64,000 nucleotides of DNA from Wurfbainia villosa (lineage: Eukaryota > Streptophyta > Magnoliopsida > Zingiberales > Zingiberaceae): NCBI GenBank assembly GCA_025175895.1, contig CM045989.1, forward strand, positions 130,957,272-131,021,271, given 5' to 3'. A program made the translations under genes and the position numbers. Of the stretch, positions 21,670 to 34,556 are shown piece after piece; positions within the stretch are counted from its first letter, which is position 1; every line of letters begins with the position of its first letter. The notes below the pieces were generated by a model. The model worked only from the letters and a program-made list of their open reading frames with translations. It was not told the origin of the DNA and made no database searches.

Positions 21670-22551
21670 GTATCCACTCTACTGCTTCTTCCGAGAACCG
21701 CCAGATCGTAAGCCGGTCGCTTCCCTTTCGCTCTAGATGATCCTCTCAAGTACCACGAGAAGCCCCACTGATTCTCGCTTCTTCCGAGTCTCCGTGGTCG
21801 ATCCTCGCCTGTAGCTTTCCCTGGGACATCTGCTTCTCCACTTCCTTCTCCTTTGCAATTTGTTGAGAAGTCATCTCAATAGACAGAGCTCTATCCAGTG
21901 CCTCTCGGTACGAGTTAATGGAGGATCCAGACATTCTTACTCGAATATAGGCTGTCAAACCCTGTATGAATTGTAACATCCGGTCCTCATCTTGTGCTAC
22001 CAGACGCAGACAGAATTCCGCTAATCGAGTAAACTCTGCATTGTATTCCATAACTGATCGACCCCCCTGCTTAAGGCTTAAGAACTCCTGACGGCGTACT
22101 GTAGAGAACGCAGAAGGAAAATATCGCTTCCGCATTATATCTCAAAACCGCCTGTGTGATGTTCTACTCTCCCATCAAGGTCTTCTGCATTTTCCACCAT
22201 GTAACCGCCTGCTCTCGAAGGTGATAAGATGCTAGACCCACCTTCTCCTCATCGGTGCAACTCATGAACTCAAACGTATCCTCCAAATTGTCTAACCAAG
22301 TCCGTGCAATCCAGGGATCAGACTCGCCTCGGAATAGCGTGAATCGGTCCTTGGCTGACCGTGCTAACACCGGTATACGTGCCTTGACTCTGACCCAACT
22401 GGAATCCGTAGCAGTCGGCATAGTCCGGGGTACATCAGGCTCTTGAGGTTCCGAACCTCCGGTAGAGATGCCGTGGCTCCTCCCGATCAACCTGCCTCCT
22501 GAGAGGTCGCTTAGAGGGTCGACCTCTCTTACGAGTCTGAACAGGTGTCAT
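21670..22551 (-). pseudogene. gag capsid region of E
   Basis: Retrotrans_gag-type capsid in three reading frames. The probable ATG is at 22551, followed by a basic N-terminus that stops after 37 codons. The capsid core is readable at 22490-22164 (FRGESDPWIARTWLDNLED, then AVTWWK) and, after a frameshift at about 22150, at 22135-21746 (FLSLKQGGRSVMEYNAEF, then RLVAQDEDRMLQFIQGL). All are hallmark blocks of plant gypsy gag. Confidence 0.85.
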
Positions 22552-22754
22552 AATATCGTCTGTTCACACCTGTTGAACGACTTCCATAAATATTTAACCA
22601 GAAAATACTAAGTGTTAAGATTTCTTACTTCGGACAACTTGGAGCTCATGCCTCTGTCAATCCCATCTTACCAAAATCGAAATCAAATCAAATCAAAACG
22701 ATTTCCGAGGTCCCAAAATCAAACAAAAACATTATTGCATGGCATCGCAACCTA

Positions 22755-22768
22755 GAGCTCTGATACCA
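22755..22768 (-). promoter_or_regulatory. Primer binding site of element E
   Basis: TGGTATCAGAGCTC on the - strand, 7 bases after the 5' LTR end; Met-tRNA type. Confidence 0.9.
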
Positions 22769-22775
22769 ATAAAAT

Positions 22776-25700
22776 TGTCACGCCCCGAGGTAGACTCGTC
22801 TGCCAATCTGACCAGACTCCCTTATGACAATTCCAATACAGACAAAGTCGCAAACAAGATAACACATATCGAAATGTATACAACACAAAGAAAACGTATA
22901 ACATCAATAGCGAAACCAAACATAATGGAAATACAACTCAACAACATCAAGACATCAGATATCCGCCCATACCAAAAATGTAATCTCATACCAAATATCA
23001 CAAGAGAAAAATACATCACGATCTCCAATAGCAATAAAAGTCCATATGCAGATACATGAGATGGGAAACAAAACCCTCGGAAAAACGGCGAGATGGGATC
23101 GAGTGGCAATGCTCCAAGTCTCTGCCAAAGTCTTCTATCTACTACCTGGGCGACAGGAAACCCAGGGTCCAGGGTGGTGAGTATAAAACTCAGGGGTAAT
23201 ATATAGAAGTGCATGAACAACATACAGGGTAAGAGATCTACAAGTATACATGTGAAGATCTACGTGTATGCAAAGATGAGTCCAATGTATATACAAGATT
23301 AAGCATAGTAATCAAGAATCACATATATGTCCTACTCATAGCATAAACAATCGGATCGACTTACATAAAGTATGTACATACTGTCATTCCTCCATATGAT
23401 CTATAACATCCTCAATGTATATCATGACATAATCCAAATAGTACACACTCATGCTCAACACATGCAATAACGGTATATAAAATATGCAAAGGCATGTAGC
23501 ATGATGTACAATCATATGCAAAGAATCAAATGTAGCATCTCACGGGCATATGTAAAACATATATCAAATACATGCATACATATATCATAATGCATATGCA
23601 TGGTCATTGTCTCATGGACCCGGCCCAACCACGACGAGAGTGGCGGTGTACGACAAATGACAACTAGCCTGACTCTAGCTACCACTACTCTCGAGTGGCC
23701 GAGTTGGGTAGTATGAATGAGTAGTATATAAGCGTGAAAAGCTAACTACTCCTAGGGGTCCCTGCTGCAAGCCACGCCGTCCCTACCCATGAGTAGACAA
23801 GCGTCGCACACAGGACAACTGCACGTCATAACAACCACCATCTATAGTGGGCGAGTGCTAACACCACTGCAGGGCGGTCGCATCTCCGGCTACCACCATA
23901 TATAGTGGTCGGCGGCAGACATCTAATGCTCGCCTCAACCCTGCTACCACTACCTGAGTGGCCGGGGAGGCAGGATGACCGATGACCCGTCTCTTCCACA
24001 AGGAAGACCCAGTCGTCAGCATGCATGCAAATGTAATGATGCATAGCTCACACATACATCCTCACAACACTCCCTAATCCACAAGGAGATCTAGTCAACT
24101 AAAGTCAACCATGCAAGGACTATTGATCCGTAACCCCAACTTATTTACCTATGTATAGATAAATAGGTTCATCAAGTTATCTCACTAATATATGTACGGT
24201 ACAACGATCGACCCTATAATTTGGACTCATCACCTAACCTAGTGATGGAACCCGGTAACCCCATCTAAGTCCACACTAGTGACTACGTGCATTTAACTGA
24301 ATACCTATCAGCTAACATACAAACAGAGTTATAATTTCTATCCGAGATAAAGGTATGATAGATTAACAGCAATATCTCAAAGATCGCAGGTTAAGTACAA
24401 GCACAAGATACAATATGAGTGGATCTAAGGTAAACAAGAATAACCATATGTAAACTGTCATGCACTAGAATTGATCAAACTACCAGACCAGGTAGATATT
24501 ACCCACCTGATACGAAGCTCGTATAATCCTCACGGCCGCGGGCCTGCTTCGTATCCCAAACCTGCACATAATCACAAATTAGGATTTAGCATATCACTCC
24601 AATAATAATACAAATAAAATACTTATTCGTTCTACATTCGCATCTTGCCCTTTACTTAACCCAATCGTCATCTCTCTATCAGAGTATACCCAATATGATC
24701 CAACACACTACAAACTCCCAAATCTAAGCATATCAGTCATCCACTAATATTAACTGCAAACACTATGGACATCAAACAAGACAATCGGCAAACACCAATT
24801 CCACCTCCTGATCACAATCCACAATCTTACCAAACAACCCATCCCCTTGCTCCACCGATCTATCCATACACTCAACCAAGCCATCGACAGAACCTACACC
24901 TACAATCAACAATACTACTCAATATCACATTAACAGCACATCAATCAAGGGATACCACCATTGGCAACATTGGGTTAGATCTAAACTTACCAGATCCAAC
25001 TCCTACCGGCAGTTCACTCCGGCTCACCTTCTGCCTACCGACAGAACTCCAATCACACGCATCGACAACAGAATACAATTCACCTATCAACAAGTATCAC
25101 CGAGCATTATCCCGAATTTAACCCGTATCACAGCAACTACCGTAATCATCCAACCCCACAGTTCCGATTCCCAAATCCATAGCATAATCAACATCCATAA
25201 ACAAGTAAATCAAGATCGAACAATACCCGGTAATAAAGCTTACCCGTTCTAGCCCTCTGTCGGATTTTTCGGCTGCTCCCGATGGAAGCCCAATTCAATC
25301 CCGAACTCTGCGCTCCACCGGAAATCCACCTTACTCATCCCCGGATTACCAGCAAAGATCGGAGCTCTGATCCCTAGCTCCGACGACAGGTGACATCCGG
25401 CTTTTCCCCCTTCTGCTGCTCACCGAACCAACCAGCTCCGATCACTGCCAATACCCCGATCGAAGCTAAAAACAACCCAAAACTCCATATCTCCACTTGA
25501 AAAGGGAAGGGAATGATCGATCCTTACCTCCGATGGCAGCTTGCTGCCGCGACAACGACGCCGCTGTCCGCTGGGAGTGTCGCCGCGATTTCCGTCCAGG
25601 CGAGAACCCCCCTTTGATCCCCCGGCCGGAGATCTACCAAATGGCACCGTCGAGCTCCTCGCACCGGACGCCGACGAACGGAGGTTGGTGACGGACGCCG

Positions 25701-26102
25701 CGCGGAGCAGAGAACTATCGCGGAGAAGATGAAATGGGGATCGCGAAACTTGATTCTGTTCGGTGGCTTTAAAAAAACCAATCGAGCAAATCTGGCTAAC
25801 CCAACCCGTTCCAAACCCAATCCGGTTGGATTCAGCCCAGCCGGTTCAGCCACTTAACCCAAGTCAAATTCAATCCGAGTTCAGCCCAATCCACTTGCAG
25901 ATCAAGCCCGATTTCAGCCCAAGCCCAATTACAGATCAAGCCCGATTTCAGCCCAAGCCCAATTACAAATCAAGCCCGATTTCAGCCCAAGCCCAATTAC
26001 AAATCAAGCCCGATTTCAGCCCACTAATTAAGCCTAATTAATCCCTTAATTAATCCTAATTAATTAACGGTTAATTCATCATTTTTTTTTTCGTATACTA
26101 CA
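22776..26102 (-). repeat. 5' LTR of element E
   Basis: 3327 bp, TG...CA on the - strand, ending ...GGGGCGTGACA. Its right edge at 26102 is followed by aaacc, the second target duplication copy. It carries four copies of the 34-bp tandem repeat. Confidence 0.9.
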
Positions 26103-26160
26103 AAACCCAAGGAGCTCCAATAGACATTGGGTTCCTAGGAATGTGATCCTTTCACATTAA
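26103..26160 (+). pseudogene. Last gag codons of element D
   Basis: After the target duplication the D gag frame resumes with NPRSSNRHWVPRNVILSH and a TAA at 26158. It matches the gag end of A (3170-3227). Confidence 0.75.
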
Positions 26161-27938
26161 ATGGGTTTAGGGTGTGTCAAGTTAAAATGAAAAGGTAGTT
26201 AACCTAACCATAATAGAGTTGATACTTAGAGCATTTTCAAGGTATAGTGATACTTTGAAAATGAATTTGGAATTATGATCCTAAAAGATTTTAAGATGTG
26301 CCAATTGGAATAGTAGAAGTTTAAAAAATTGATCATAATTGGCACAATTTAGGTTAGAATCAATGGTGTGCCTAGTTGGGGTTTTGGCACACTCGAGAGA
26401 GTCAACACATTGTTATGTTAAGTTTGGAACTTGATATAATCCTAGCAAATGACAATTAGTTTCAAGACTTAGGTATCTCTATACCCTATATTATAAATAT
26501 TTCATGCTTTGTTTGCCATAATCTATGGCATGCCATCATGTATCACATGAGTATTTAAAATTTCATCTTAATACTTAGATTAATTTTATCATGTCATAAA
26601 ATCATGTATCATTGGCAAATGCTTTTAACTTATGCAAATCATTTATGCCATGATCATAATTCATGAATTATGTTTATTAATTTGAATTTAAGGACAAATG
26701 ACATGATTTGATATCCTAGATAAGAAGATCAAATTAGATATATCTAGATAATAATGCATGCTCCTTAGTTTAAGGAAGAACCAATCCACATCTCACAAAA
26801 ATCATAAGATAACATGTGTATGTCTTGAAGCACTCTAGACACATGTGAGATATTAAGAAAATGAGTTAAGTTCATGGTGCTTAGACTTTGCATCAATATG
26901 AACTCAAACTCTTTAAATTATATGATTGAATTATGAGGAAAGCTAATGTTCAAGTCATGTTCACTTGGCCCATAGATCATGATTGTAAATAAGATTTGAA
27001 AATAATTTTAAAATCATTTTGGAAAACATTGGTGAAGTTTATATTTTGATAGCAATCACCATTGAAAATATTGATACAAGTTAGGCTAAAATATTAAAGT
27101 TTTCAATGATTTTTAAATTTGTATCATTCTTTCAAAATAATGGTATTTTAATAGAAACCTATTTTTCTCCTATAGTATTTGACATAAATAATGTCTACAC
27201 AAAGTTTCAAGATTTTTCGAAAACGTAAGATTACTTATGCATGTCCAAAACTTGATTGAAAAACTCTGATTTTTGGAAAATCAGACACCAGTCGACTGCT
27301 GCATGTAGCCAATTGATTGGTGGTGGTATCAATCAACTGATAGCTAAAATCAATCGACTGATGTGGCTGATTTTGCCTGAATAAGATTTGTTTGGCTATT
27401 TATCAATAATCCTAAGTACACCAACTACTCCTAACTCTCTGATATGCTTAGAAAAGCATTGGAAGGGTGAGATTTTCATTGAAAATGATTAGGAGAGTTA
27501 ATTAGGGTGAAAATCAAATTTTAAGAAATGTTAAAGTTTAAGATTGAACTTTTACTCTTAATTTTGAAGTTTTGATTTCCTATAGGCTTAGGACTTCTCC
27601 AAGGATATTGTTAGTGCAATGGTCAAGGGGGAGAAAGCCTTTAGGGGGAGATTATCCATTAAGATATGATGAATGAATTTTGAAAAGGGGAAGAATGAAG
27701 GATTGCCTCTCATTTAGTGATAAAGGTTTTTCCACTAAGGGGAATGAAGGCATCCAAGATGAAGATTTGGAAAAAGGAGAAGAATGAAGGATCTCATTGG
27801 AAGATGAGAGACTTTTTGATGTGTGCCAAAAGGGGAGAAATAAAGGGTTTAAGTTAGGAAACCTTCATTATGCCTTGGCATAAGAAGAGTCAAGTTTGGC
27901 TTATGGGTTAGCCTAACTTAAAAGTATTGTCAAACATC
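26161..27938 (+). other. Pol-free spacer of element D
   Basis: About 1.8 kb, homologous along its length to the spacer of A. No pol motif in any frame. It contains the conserved inverted repeats (26788-27143), one exact CAGTCGACTG (27289-27298) and several G-rich tracts (about 27627-27655 and 27826-27835). Confidence 0.7.
26788..27143 (+). other. Run of nested inverted repeats in D
   Basis: The same three inverted repeats as in A. (1) ATCTCAC 26790-26796 with GTGAGAT 26845-26851, enclosing ACATGTGT/ACACATGT. (2) TGGTGA 27030-27035 with TCACCA 27056-27061. (3) CCATT 27059-27063 with AATGG 27139-27143, enclosing GATACAA 27073-27079 and TTGTATC 27119-27125. The D copy has about 120 bp more between repeats 1 and 2. 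Confidence 0.6.
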
Positions 27939-27951
27939 AAAAAGAGGAAGA
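27939..27951 (+). promoter_or_regulatory. Polypurine tract of element D
   Basis: AAAAAGAGGAAGA directly before TGTTGGTGCAATCGACC. The G run is weaker than in A and C. Confidence 0.65.
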
Positions 27952-29529
27952 TTGTTGGTGCAATCGACCTCAGGTCAATATTGACCAAGCTCGAGTGAGA
28001 CTCGTGTAGTGTTTTAATGTTTGATAATACATTTGACAATACGTTTGACAATATATATGATAGTATGATTAATTTATGGTTTGGAACATCCAAGGTCATA
28101 TGAGGGAGATTGTTAGAAGGAAATTGTTGGAGCAATCAACCTCAGGTCAAAGTTGACCAAGCTCGAGTAGGACTCGAGTGAGAAAGTACAAGTATGAATA
28201 CTTGACAAGGAAAAGTCCAATTATGATATTTGACAATGGAGAAGTCCAATAATGGATTCATGACAAGGGAAGTCCAAGTTTGGAGACTTGGCAGGTGAAA
28301 GTCCAAGTATGAATACTTGGCAATGAAGAAGTCCAAGAATGAATTCTTAGCAAGGGAAAGTCCAAGTATGGATATTTGGCAATGGAAAAGTCTGAGTGTA
28401 TAGTCTTGGTGGTGAAGGTCCAAGTATTGCGACTTAGCAATGGAAGTCCTAGAGGTGCAACCTCTTAGCAAAGCTAGACCCAGTAGCATGATAAAGTCGA
28501 TGGAAGCACTTGAAGGCTAGCGCAAGGATGAGGAGTTGTGGATTCAAACCAAAGGTGTGAGACTGATAGAAGTGGCTTGAAGGCTTAGGTCTAGGCTAAG
28601 GGTATCCGATGACATGAAAAGCTGAAGGTCGCACTTGAAGGTTAACACAAGGGTGAGGAGTTGTGGACTTAAACCAAAGGTGCGAAGCTGATGGAAGTAG
28701 CTTGAAGGCGTAGGTATAGACTATGGGTAAGTGTCAAGTATGAAAGGATCATACTTGATGCAGTTTAACCTCAGTTTTGAGGTGTACCAATCAACTAGTG
28801 AACTTGACCAGTTGACTGGTCGAGCGCTCGAGTGAGTGAGGAACTTGCGACACTCGGAAAGGTGCTTGGGCAGTCGATTAGTGGTTTGGACCAGTTGATT
28901 GGTCGACACTCAGGCACTCAAAAAAGAGTGCTTAGGAGTCAGGAAACGAGGGAAATCAAGTCGGGCACGGAAAAGTCGAGTGGTGCTCAGGCAGTCGACT
29001 GTTGTGTAAAGCAGCCGACTGGCCACGAGTACTCGAGCGACGTCCGACTTGGGAAATTGAGCGGTGCTCAAGAAGCCCAAGTAGCCCGAGCAGCGCTTGA
29101 CACTCGGTGCTTGGGCACTACGGTGCTCGGGCGTTGTAGTGCTTGGGCGACAGCCGAGTGAGAAAGCGATGCTTGGGAGCACTACGACTCAACAACAACT
29201 CGACAATATTGAGGAACAGTGCTTGGCATTGTGAGTGTTTGGGCGACATGCATGGGATTCTCACGATGGGAAATGAGGTGCTCGAGCAAGTTCTGATGAA
29301 GCAGCCGACTAACTTCAGCGGTCAGGTGCACAGAGAGCCGTGGAATCGACTATCCAGTCCATTGATGGCTCAATCAATCGACTGATGGTTGTAAGTAGGG
29401 GTGTGCAATCGATTAAAACTGAATCGATTAAAATCAAAATCGAATAAATTGATTTTTTTTAACTAAACTGAACTGATTAGGCCAAACAAAATTGATTTTT
29501 GGTTAAAAATAAAAAAAACTAATTTTTTA

Positions 29530-29960
29530 TGATCAGTCGACTAATGATACTATCAGTCGACTGGATCCAGTGGACATCAACATAGATTGTTTATGAGTCA
29601 ACTGATGGCTCAGATCAGTCGACTGATGGTTTTGATCAGTCGACTGATGTTATAGGACAGTCGACTGATGGTTTTGATCAGTCGACTGATGTTATAGAGA
29701 AGTCGACAGGATCTAGTGGACAGGAGCACAGATTGTTTCTGAGTCGACTGATAGCTCAAATCAGTCACCTGATGGTTCCGATCAGTCGACTGATGTTATA
29801 TAGCAGTCGACTTGATCCAGTGGACATGAGCACAGATTGTTTCTGAGTCGATTGATGGCTCAAATTAGTCAACTGATGGTTCCGATCAGTCAACTGTAAA
29901 CTATTAATCTATCTGTGCATTGTACAAATGAATTTTACGATAAACAGTCGACTGATTCCT
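29530..29960. repeat. Palindrome-rich subterminal array in the hAT element
   Basis: A dense array of CAGTCGACTG and one-base variants (exact at 29554, 29616, 29637, 29658, 29679, 29783 and 29945), within a larger repeating unit of about 110-140 bp that starts near TCCAGTGGACAT (about 29566) and recurs near 29710 and 29815. Confidence 0.8.
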
Positions 29961-30806
29961 GAAACAGTCAATTGCCTACTGTAAAAATATATTGTTAAAC
30001 TTTAATTTGATGTCATTTTGTGCTTTTAATTAATATATACGATTAGATGCTATATCTATTATGTGGAACCTTAAATTTACATGGTTTATTAGAATTTTAA
30101 AAAAAATTAAAAATACCTCTCCTATATTTATAGAATTTATTTTCCTGTACATTCTTAAATTTCACCGTTAAAAGTTAAAACATTCAATATTGCACAATAA
30201 CATAATTATTTAAATTAAATACATTATACATATCAATAATAGTACAATTGTAAAAGACATAATTAATAAATATCAACGCATCAAAATATATAAAATATAT
30301 CGTTAAAATTAAAATATTCAAGCAATTAAGATACTAACATCTTCAAATGCTTGATTCAAGCATATAATTTTAAATTTTTTACACTCAAGTTATGGCCTCG
30401 TAGAACATATCAAATGTCAAAATGAATACAACATATCCTTAGATCTTGAGAGTTGACACTTGAGACTTGAGAGTTGAGTCCTTGGTCTTTCCTTCACTCT
30501 TTGACTCTTTGTAAGTTGTGACTTTAGATTTGTCTGCTTCACCACTTGTATTTATCCTAATAAATAATGATCAAAAAGTACAAATTTATTATTACAATTT
30601 AAACAAGATAATTAAAAAGTAAATACACTTGTAACTAAATTAAAATAATTGAAACATACCAAGAAGCGATTAATTAAACCTCAAATGGTGTTGACGAAGA
30701 AAACGAATTGATTATTACTTTTGAGAACTCTGACAAAAAAGTATAACATGTTGCAAGTCAAACAAATTAATACTCTATACATTTTTAATTGTAAACAAAA
30801 AATTAA

Positions 30807-32982
30807 CTATAAAATTTTCTTTAAACAAAATGAACTGCTTTCAAGTTTTTCTACATCTTCTAAAATTTCTTCGACATTAATTGGCTCCAAACTTAATCGA
30901 AGCTAATCTTGGGTACAAATCAGACTTTCTACCACTCGAGGAACCAATGAACTTCTGAAATAATCAAGTACCCGACCACCAGTACTGAAAGCGGATTTTA
31001 AAGCAACTGTCGATATTGAAATAGCTAACACATCACGAGCAATTTGAGCAAGTATAGGAAATCTATGACAATTTTACTTCCACCATCCCAAAATGTCAAA
31101 AATCTCACAATATTCTTCACCTATTTCATTCAGTTACTTGTCTAATTCTGACATGTTGCCATCACCAAAAATTTGTGCCTTTTGTTTACTATACTTTACA
31201 AAGATTGATTGTCTTTTTAAATCTATTTGACTCATATTTTTAGACATGATGTCGCAATCACCTGATTCTGAATTAGCTAAAATTTTTGAGGTGTTACTTT
31301 GAGGCTTCATTTTCTCCTTATAATTTTTGTACAAAGCAAATAAATTCTCCTTTATATATATTCTTTCTTGCTATTGCACCTTTTTCATCTCCATATAACT
31401 CAATCAACATAAATTCCAAAAAATATAATATATGTCTTGGATCAAGTATCACTGCAATATAAATCAACTTATTTATCTTCTTTGGATCTCTCCAATATTT
31501 GTCAAATTTAATTTTCATTCTTAATCTCATTGAATATACATCAGGTTCATCACTTTTTTTCCACTCCTTTAATATGGAATGAATAGAACTGATTTCATGT
31601 GCAAAGTGTTAGAAGTGACATATAAAGATCCTGAGACTTTTAATATTAACTCATAAAAAATTTGTAATAGAGATGAAAAAAGTGTAACATTATTTCATTC
31701 AACACTTGTTGGCTTCCCATCAATAGTTTGTAATTCTGTTTGGATATTCCCATCAAAATATCATATCTTCATTGTCATTCACAACAACACCTTAATCTGT
31801 ATATTGAAGATATATTCTAAAGCATGAGTCTTGTTCATCAAACCTATCAAAAGCTCTTTCAAATTTTTCTGCTACATTCAACATCAAATAAGTTGAATTA
31901 CATCTGATTGGTACATTCAAATACAATGAATTCTTGCTTTCAATTTTTTCAATTTCTACACATTCTTTGAACTTGCTTAATCTAGAGGGGGATTGCTTAA
32001 CATATTTAATATCATTCCTAGCTCTCATCACAAATGGATTTATATCTTTCAAGCCCTCAATAACAATCAAATTGATTATATGAGCTACACATCTCATATG
32101 AATGAATTCACCTTTTAAAATAATAGAATCACAATTAACCATCTTTTTCTTAAAACTATTAATAGCGACATCATTTGAACTTGCATTATCAACAGTAATA
32201 GTGATAATTCTATTAATTTCCCAACCTCTCAAGCAAAGTTCAATAGCTAAACTGATTGCTTCACCTTTATGACTTGTGATTGGACAAAATTTTAAAATTC
32301 TTTTACGCAACTTCCAATCTTTATCGATAAAATGAGTTGTCAAACACATATAGTTAATTTTTTGAATCGATATCCATGTATTAGTAGTCAAACAAACTCT
32401 TTGTATTGAATTATGCAATAGACTTTTCAATTTTTCCCTTTCAATTTTATATAATTCAACACAATCACGTGCAACTGTCCATCTTGAAGGAATTCTAAAC
32501 TTTGGATATACCATAACCATAAATGCTTTAAATCCTTCTCCTTCAATAAATTTAAAAGGAAATTTATCCATGATAATCATTCTAGCTAATGCTTTTCTAG
32601 ATGCATCCTGATCAAATTTCCAAGAAATGAGAGATCCCTCACCCTGTTTTGCACATACTTGAAAACTCAATTGTGTTTGATTTGTTTCAATAGCATGAGG
32701 ATGTTTCTTGCATGAAGTCATATGAGATTTCAAAATTATTATTCTATTCTTGTATGGATCGCAAAAAAATTCTTTATCACAATAATTACATTTGGCTTTA
32801 ATCTTATTAGCGACATTGATAAACTTCGTAAAATGCTCTCATACCTCACTTCTTGATTTTATTGTTTTCCGTTTGCTTACTTTTCCTGTCACAAGTGATC
32901 TTGTACCTACTGAAGATCCAGATTGTGACATTGAACAACTATTATTAACATTCATATTTGAAAGATTTTCTTACATTGACAT
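30807..32982 (-). pseudogene. hAT transposase, RICESLEEPER-like, decayed
   Basis: A transposase that would excise and reinsert the element. Reading from 32982 down, a short Ser-rich start is followed by a BED zinc finger: CNYCDKEFFC, then HMTSC (about 32795-32710). A TGA at 32841-32839 stands where BED domains have a Trp. The longest open piece (32733-31792) holds the DNA-binding linker and the start of the RNase H-like fold (CLTTNTWISIQKINYMCLT and ITVDNASSND, whose Asp residues are candidate catalytic ones), then the Cys/His stretch HMRCVAHIINLIV. After broken sequence, 31530-31318 matches the DUF4413 region (ILDPRH), and 31090-30807 holds the hAT dimerisation region (ARDVLAISISTVALKSAFS, then GGRVLDYFRSSL) with two more stops. 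The protein is inactive. Confidence 0.85.
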
Positions 32983-34556
32983 CTAAAAAAAACATACAAT
33001 TCATTAAAAAAATTATATATAACTACTTTACTAGATTAACAATTTAGAATTATAATCAAACTATACCACTAAACCTAAAAGTTTTAATATTCATGATCAT
33101 CAATCATCATTAATTTATGAAATCCTAAAAGTGTCACATGATAAAACAACTAAACAAGTATAGTAAACTAACTAGCGTCGATTTGAGTGAGATCAAGGAC
33201 TTAAAAAAAACTAATCAGTATAGTAAACAAGTAACAAGGATTTCAAAAACGACAAACAAAAAGATAACTTTTCTGAATCTAATGCTAAAAAACAAAAGCA
33301 TAAATAATATTTGCATACTGAGATCAAGGAAACATTACTCAACCAGTAGCCCGCTGCCCGAGATAGCATTAGTGAAAGGGAGAGGAATACGAACTTGTGA
33401 AAGGTGCACAGAAGAAATTAGTTGCCCTAGAATTCCGCTACCTTGCAGTCGGATGGCGATCGAGAAGTGGTAGGTGATGTAAGGGAGAAGTAGGAGAGAG
33501 GGCAAGACGAGAATAAAAAATGACCGGAGAATTTGAGAGTCAAGAGAGAAGGGATTTCGGAGAATCAAAAACGATGTGGATTGACGAAGGTGGATGTCAG
33601 AGGAGAAAGGGGTTCGGAGAGTTCGGCGAGAGGCGAGGGATTTGGAGTTTAGGGTTTCACAGAGAAAATCGTGAGTTTGCGATTTCATAAATCGCAATTT
33701 TAGATCAAATCGGGGCAATCAGTCGACTGCTTATTTACAACAGTCGACTGTTGCAGTTTAATTCGGTTTTTCGATTTAATCAAATTTTTTCAATTCAAAC
33801 CCAAAACCAAATCGAAAATTCGAATAAATCAATTTTTTTTAATAAAAAATTGAATTTTTTATTGGATCGAACTAAACTTTCAAGTTCAGTTGATTCGGTC
33901 GATTTTTTCGATTTAACCGACTAATTGCACAACCCTAGCTGTGAACAGCCGATTGATCGACTGTTTCCGACATGGATCGAGCCGTTGTGAGATAACGATC
34001 GAGTGACTAGTCAACTGGGGGTAAGACCAGTCTACGTCGACTAGTGGACAGAAATCAGCTGACATGGAACTTATAAAAGGTGCACTTCATCGAACAGTCG
34101 ATTTTTGAGGGTTTTGAAGAGGAAACACTGTTGTGATTCTAGACCTTCAAGGCATTCCAAAGCAACAAAAAATAATCAAGTGTTCAAGCATTCTTATGTA
34201 ACGTGTTTGTTCCTGTATTTCATTTTCATTCTTTACACTTGTGTTTTGCATTTGGCAGTATTAAGCTCCTGGTTGTACAAAAGTTTCCTCCACCTTGGTG
34301 TTCACCCAAAGGAAAAGATAGTGAAACCTTGCAAGAGGAGTAATTCGCCTTAAAGATTATCGTGGAGTAGAAGTGGATCTCCGAATCACGTTAAAACATC
34401 GGTGTAGTGCTTGTGCTTTGTATTTGTGTTTGTTTATGTTGTTTGCTTTTATTTCTGTTGCACACTAACGATTTGTAGACAAACACGCAATCGAGAGCGA
34501 AATTGAACGAGTGAAAATACTATTCACCCCCTCTAGCGAACATCAAGGTCCCAACA

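Larger units (their letters stand above)
14363..26102 (-). mobile_element. Element E: full-length Ty3/gypsy chromovirus (Tekay/Del-like), defective
   Basis: An 11.7-kb retrotransposon on the - strand with both LTRs (22776-26102 and 14363-17723), Met-tRNA primer site, polypurine tract, gag and pol in the gypsy order (protease, RT, RNase H, integrase), and a C-terminal chromodomain. Both ends are TG...CA and are flanked by the 5-bp duplication aaacc. The chromodomain and very long LTRs suggest the Tekay/Del clade. gag and pol are split by several frameshifts and stops, so it cannot encode its own machinery. It was inserted into D's gag and is therefore younger than D. Confidence 0.9.
29396..33937 (-). 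mobile_element. hAT-superfamily DNA transposon inserted in LTR D
   Basis: A 4.5-kb element with terminal inverted repeats TAGGGGTGTGCAAT (left) and TAGGGTTGTGCAAT (right, reversed), 13 of 14 matching. The flanking octamers gttgtaag and gctgtgaa match at 5 of 8 positions, the three differences being transitions, as expected for an aged 8-bp target duplication. It carries a broken transposase gene on the - strand and CAGTCGACTG words near both ends. Confidence 0.8.
27953..34556 (+). repeat. 3' LTR of element D, split by a hAT element
   Basis: Begins TGTTGGTGCAATCGACC and ends GGTCCCAACA. The LTR itself is about 2.06 kb (27953-29395 plus 33938-34556). It has a ~30-bp palindrome array (28195-28450), CAGTCGACTG words (exact at 28992), a TATA box at 34072 and the CACCCCCTCTAG block near its end. 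Confidence 0.8.
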
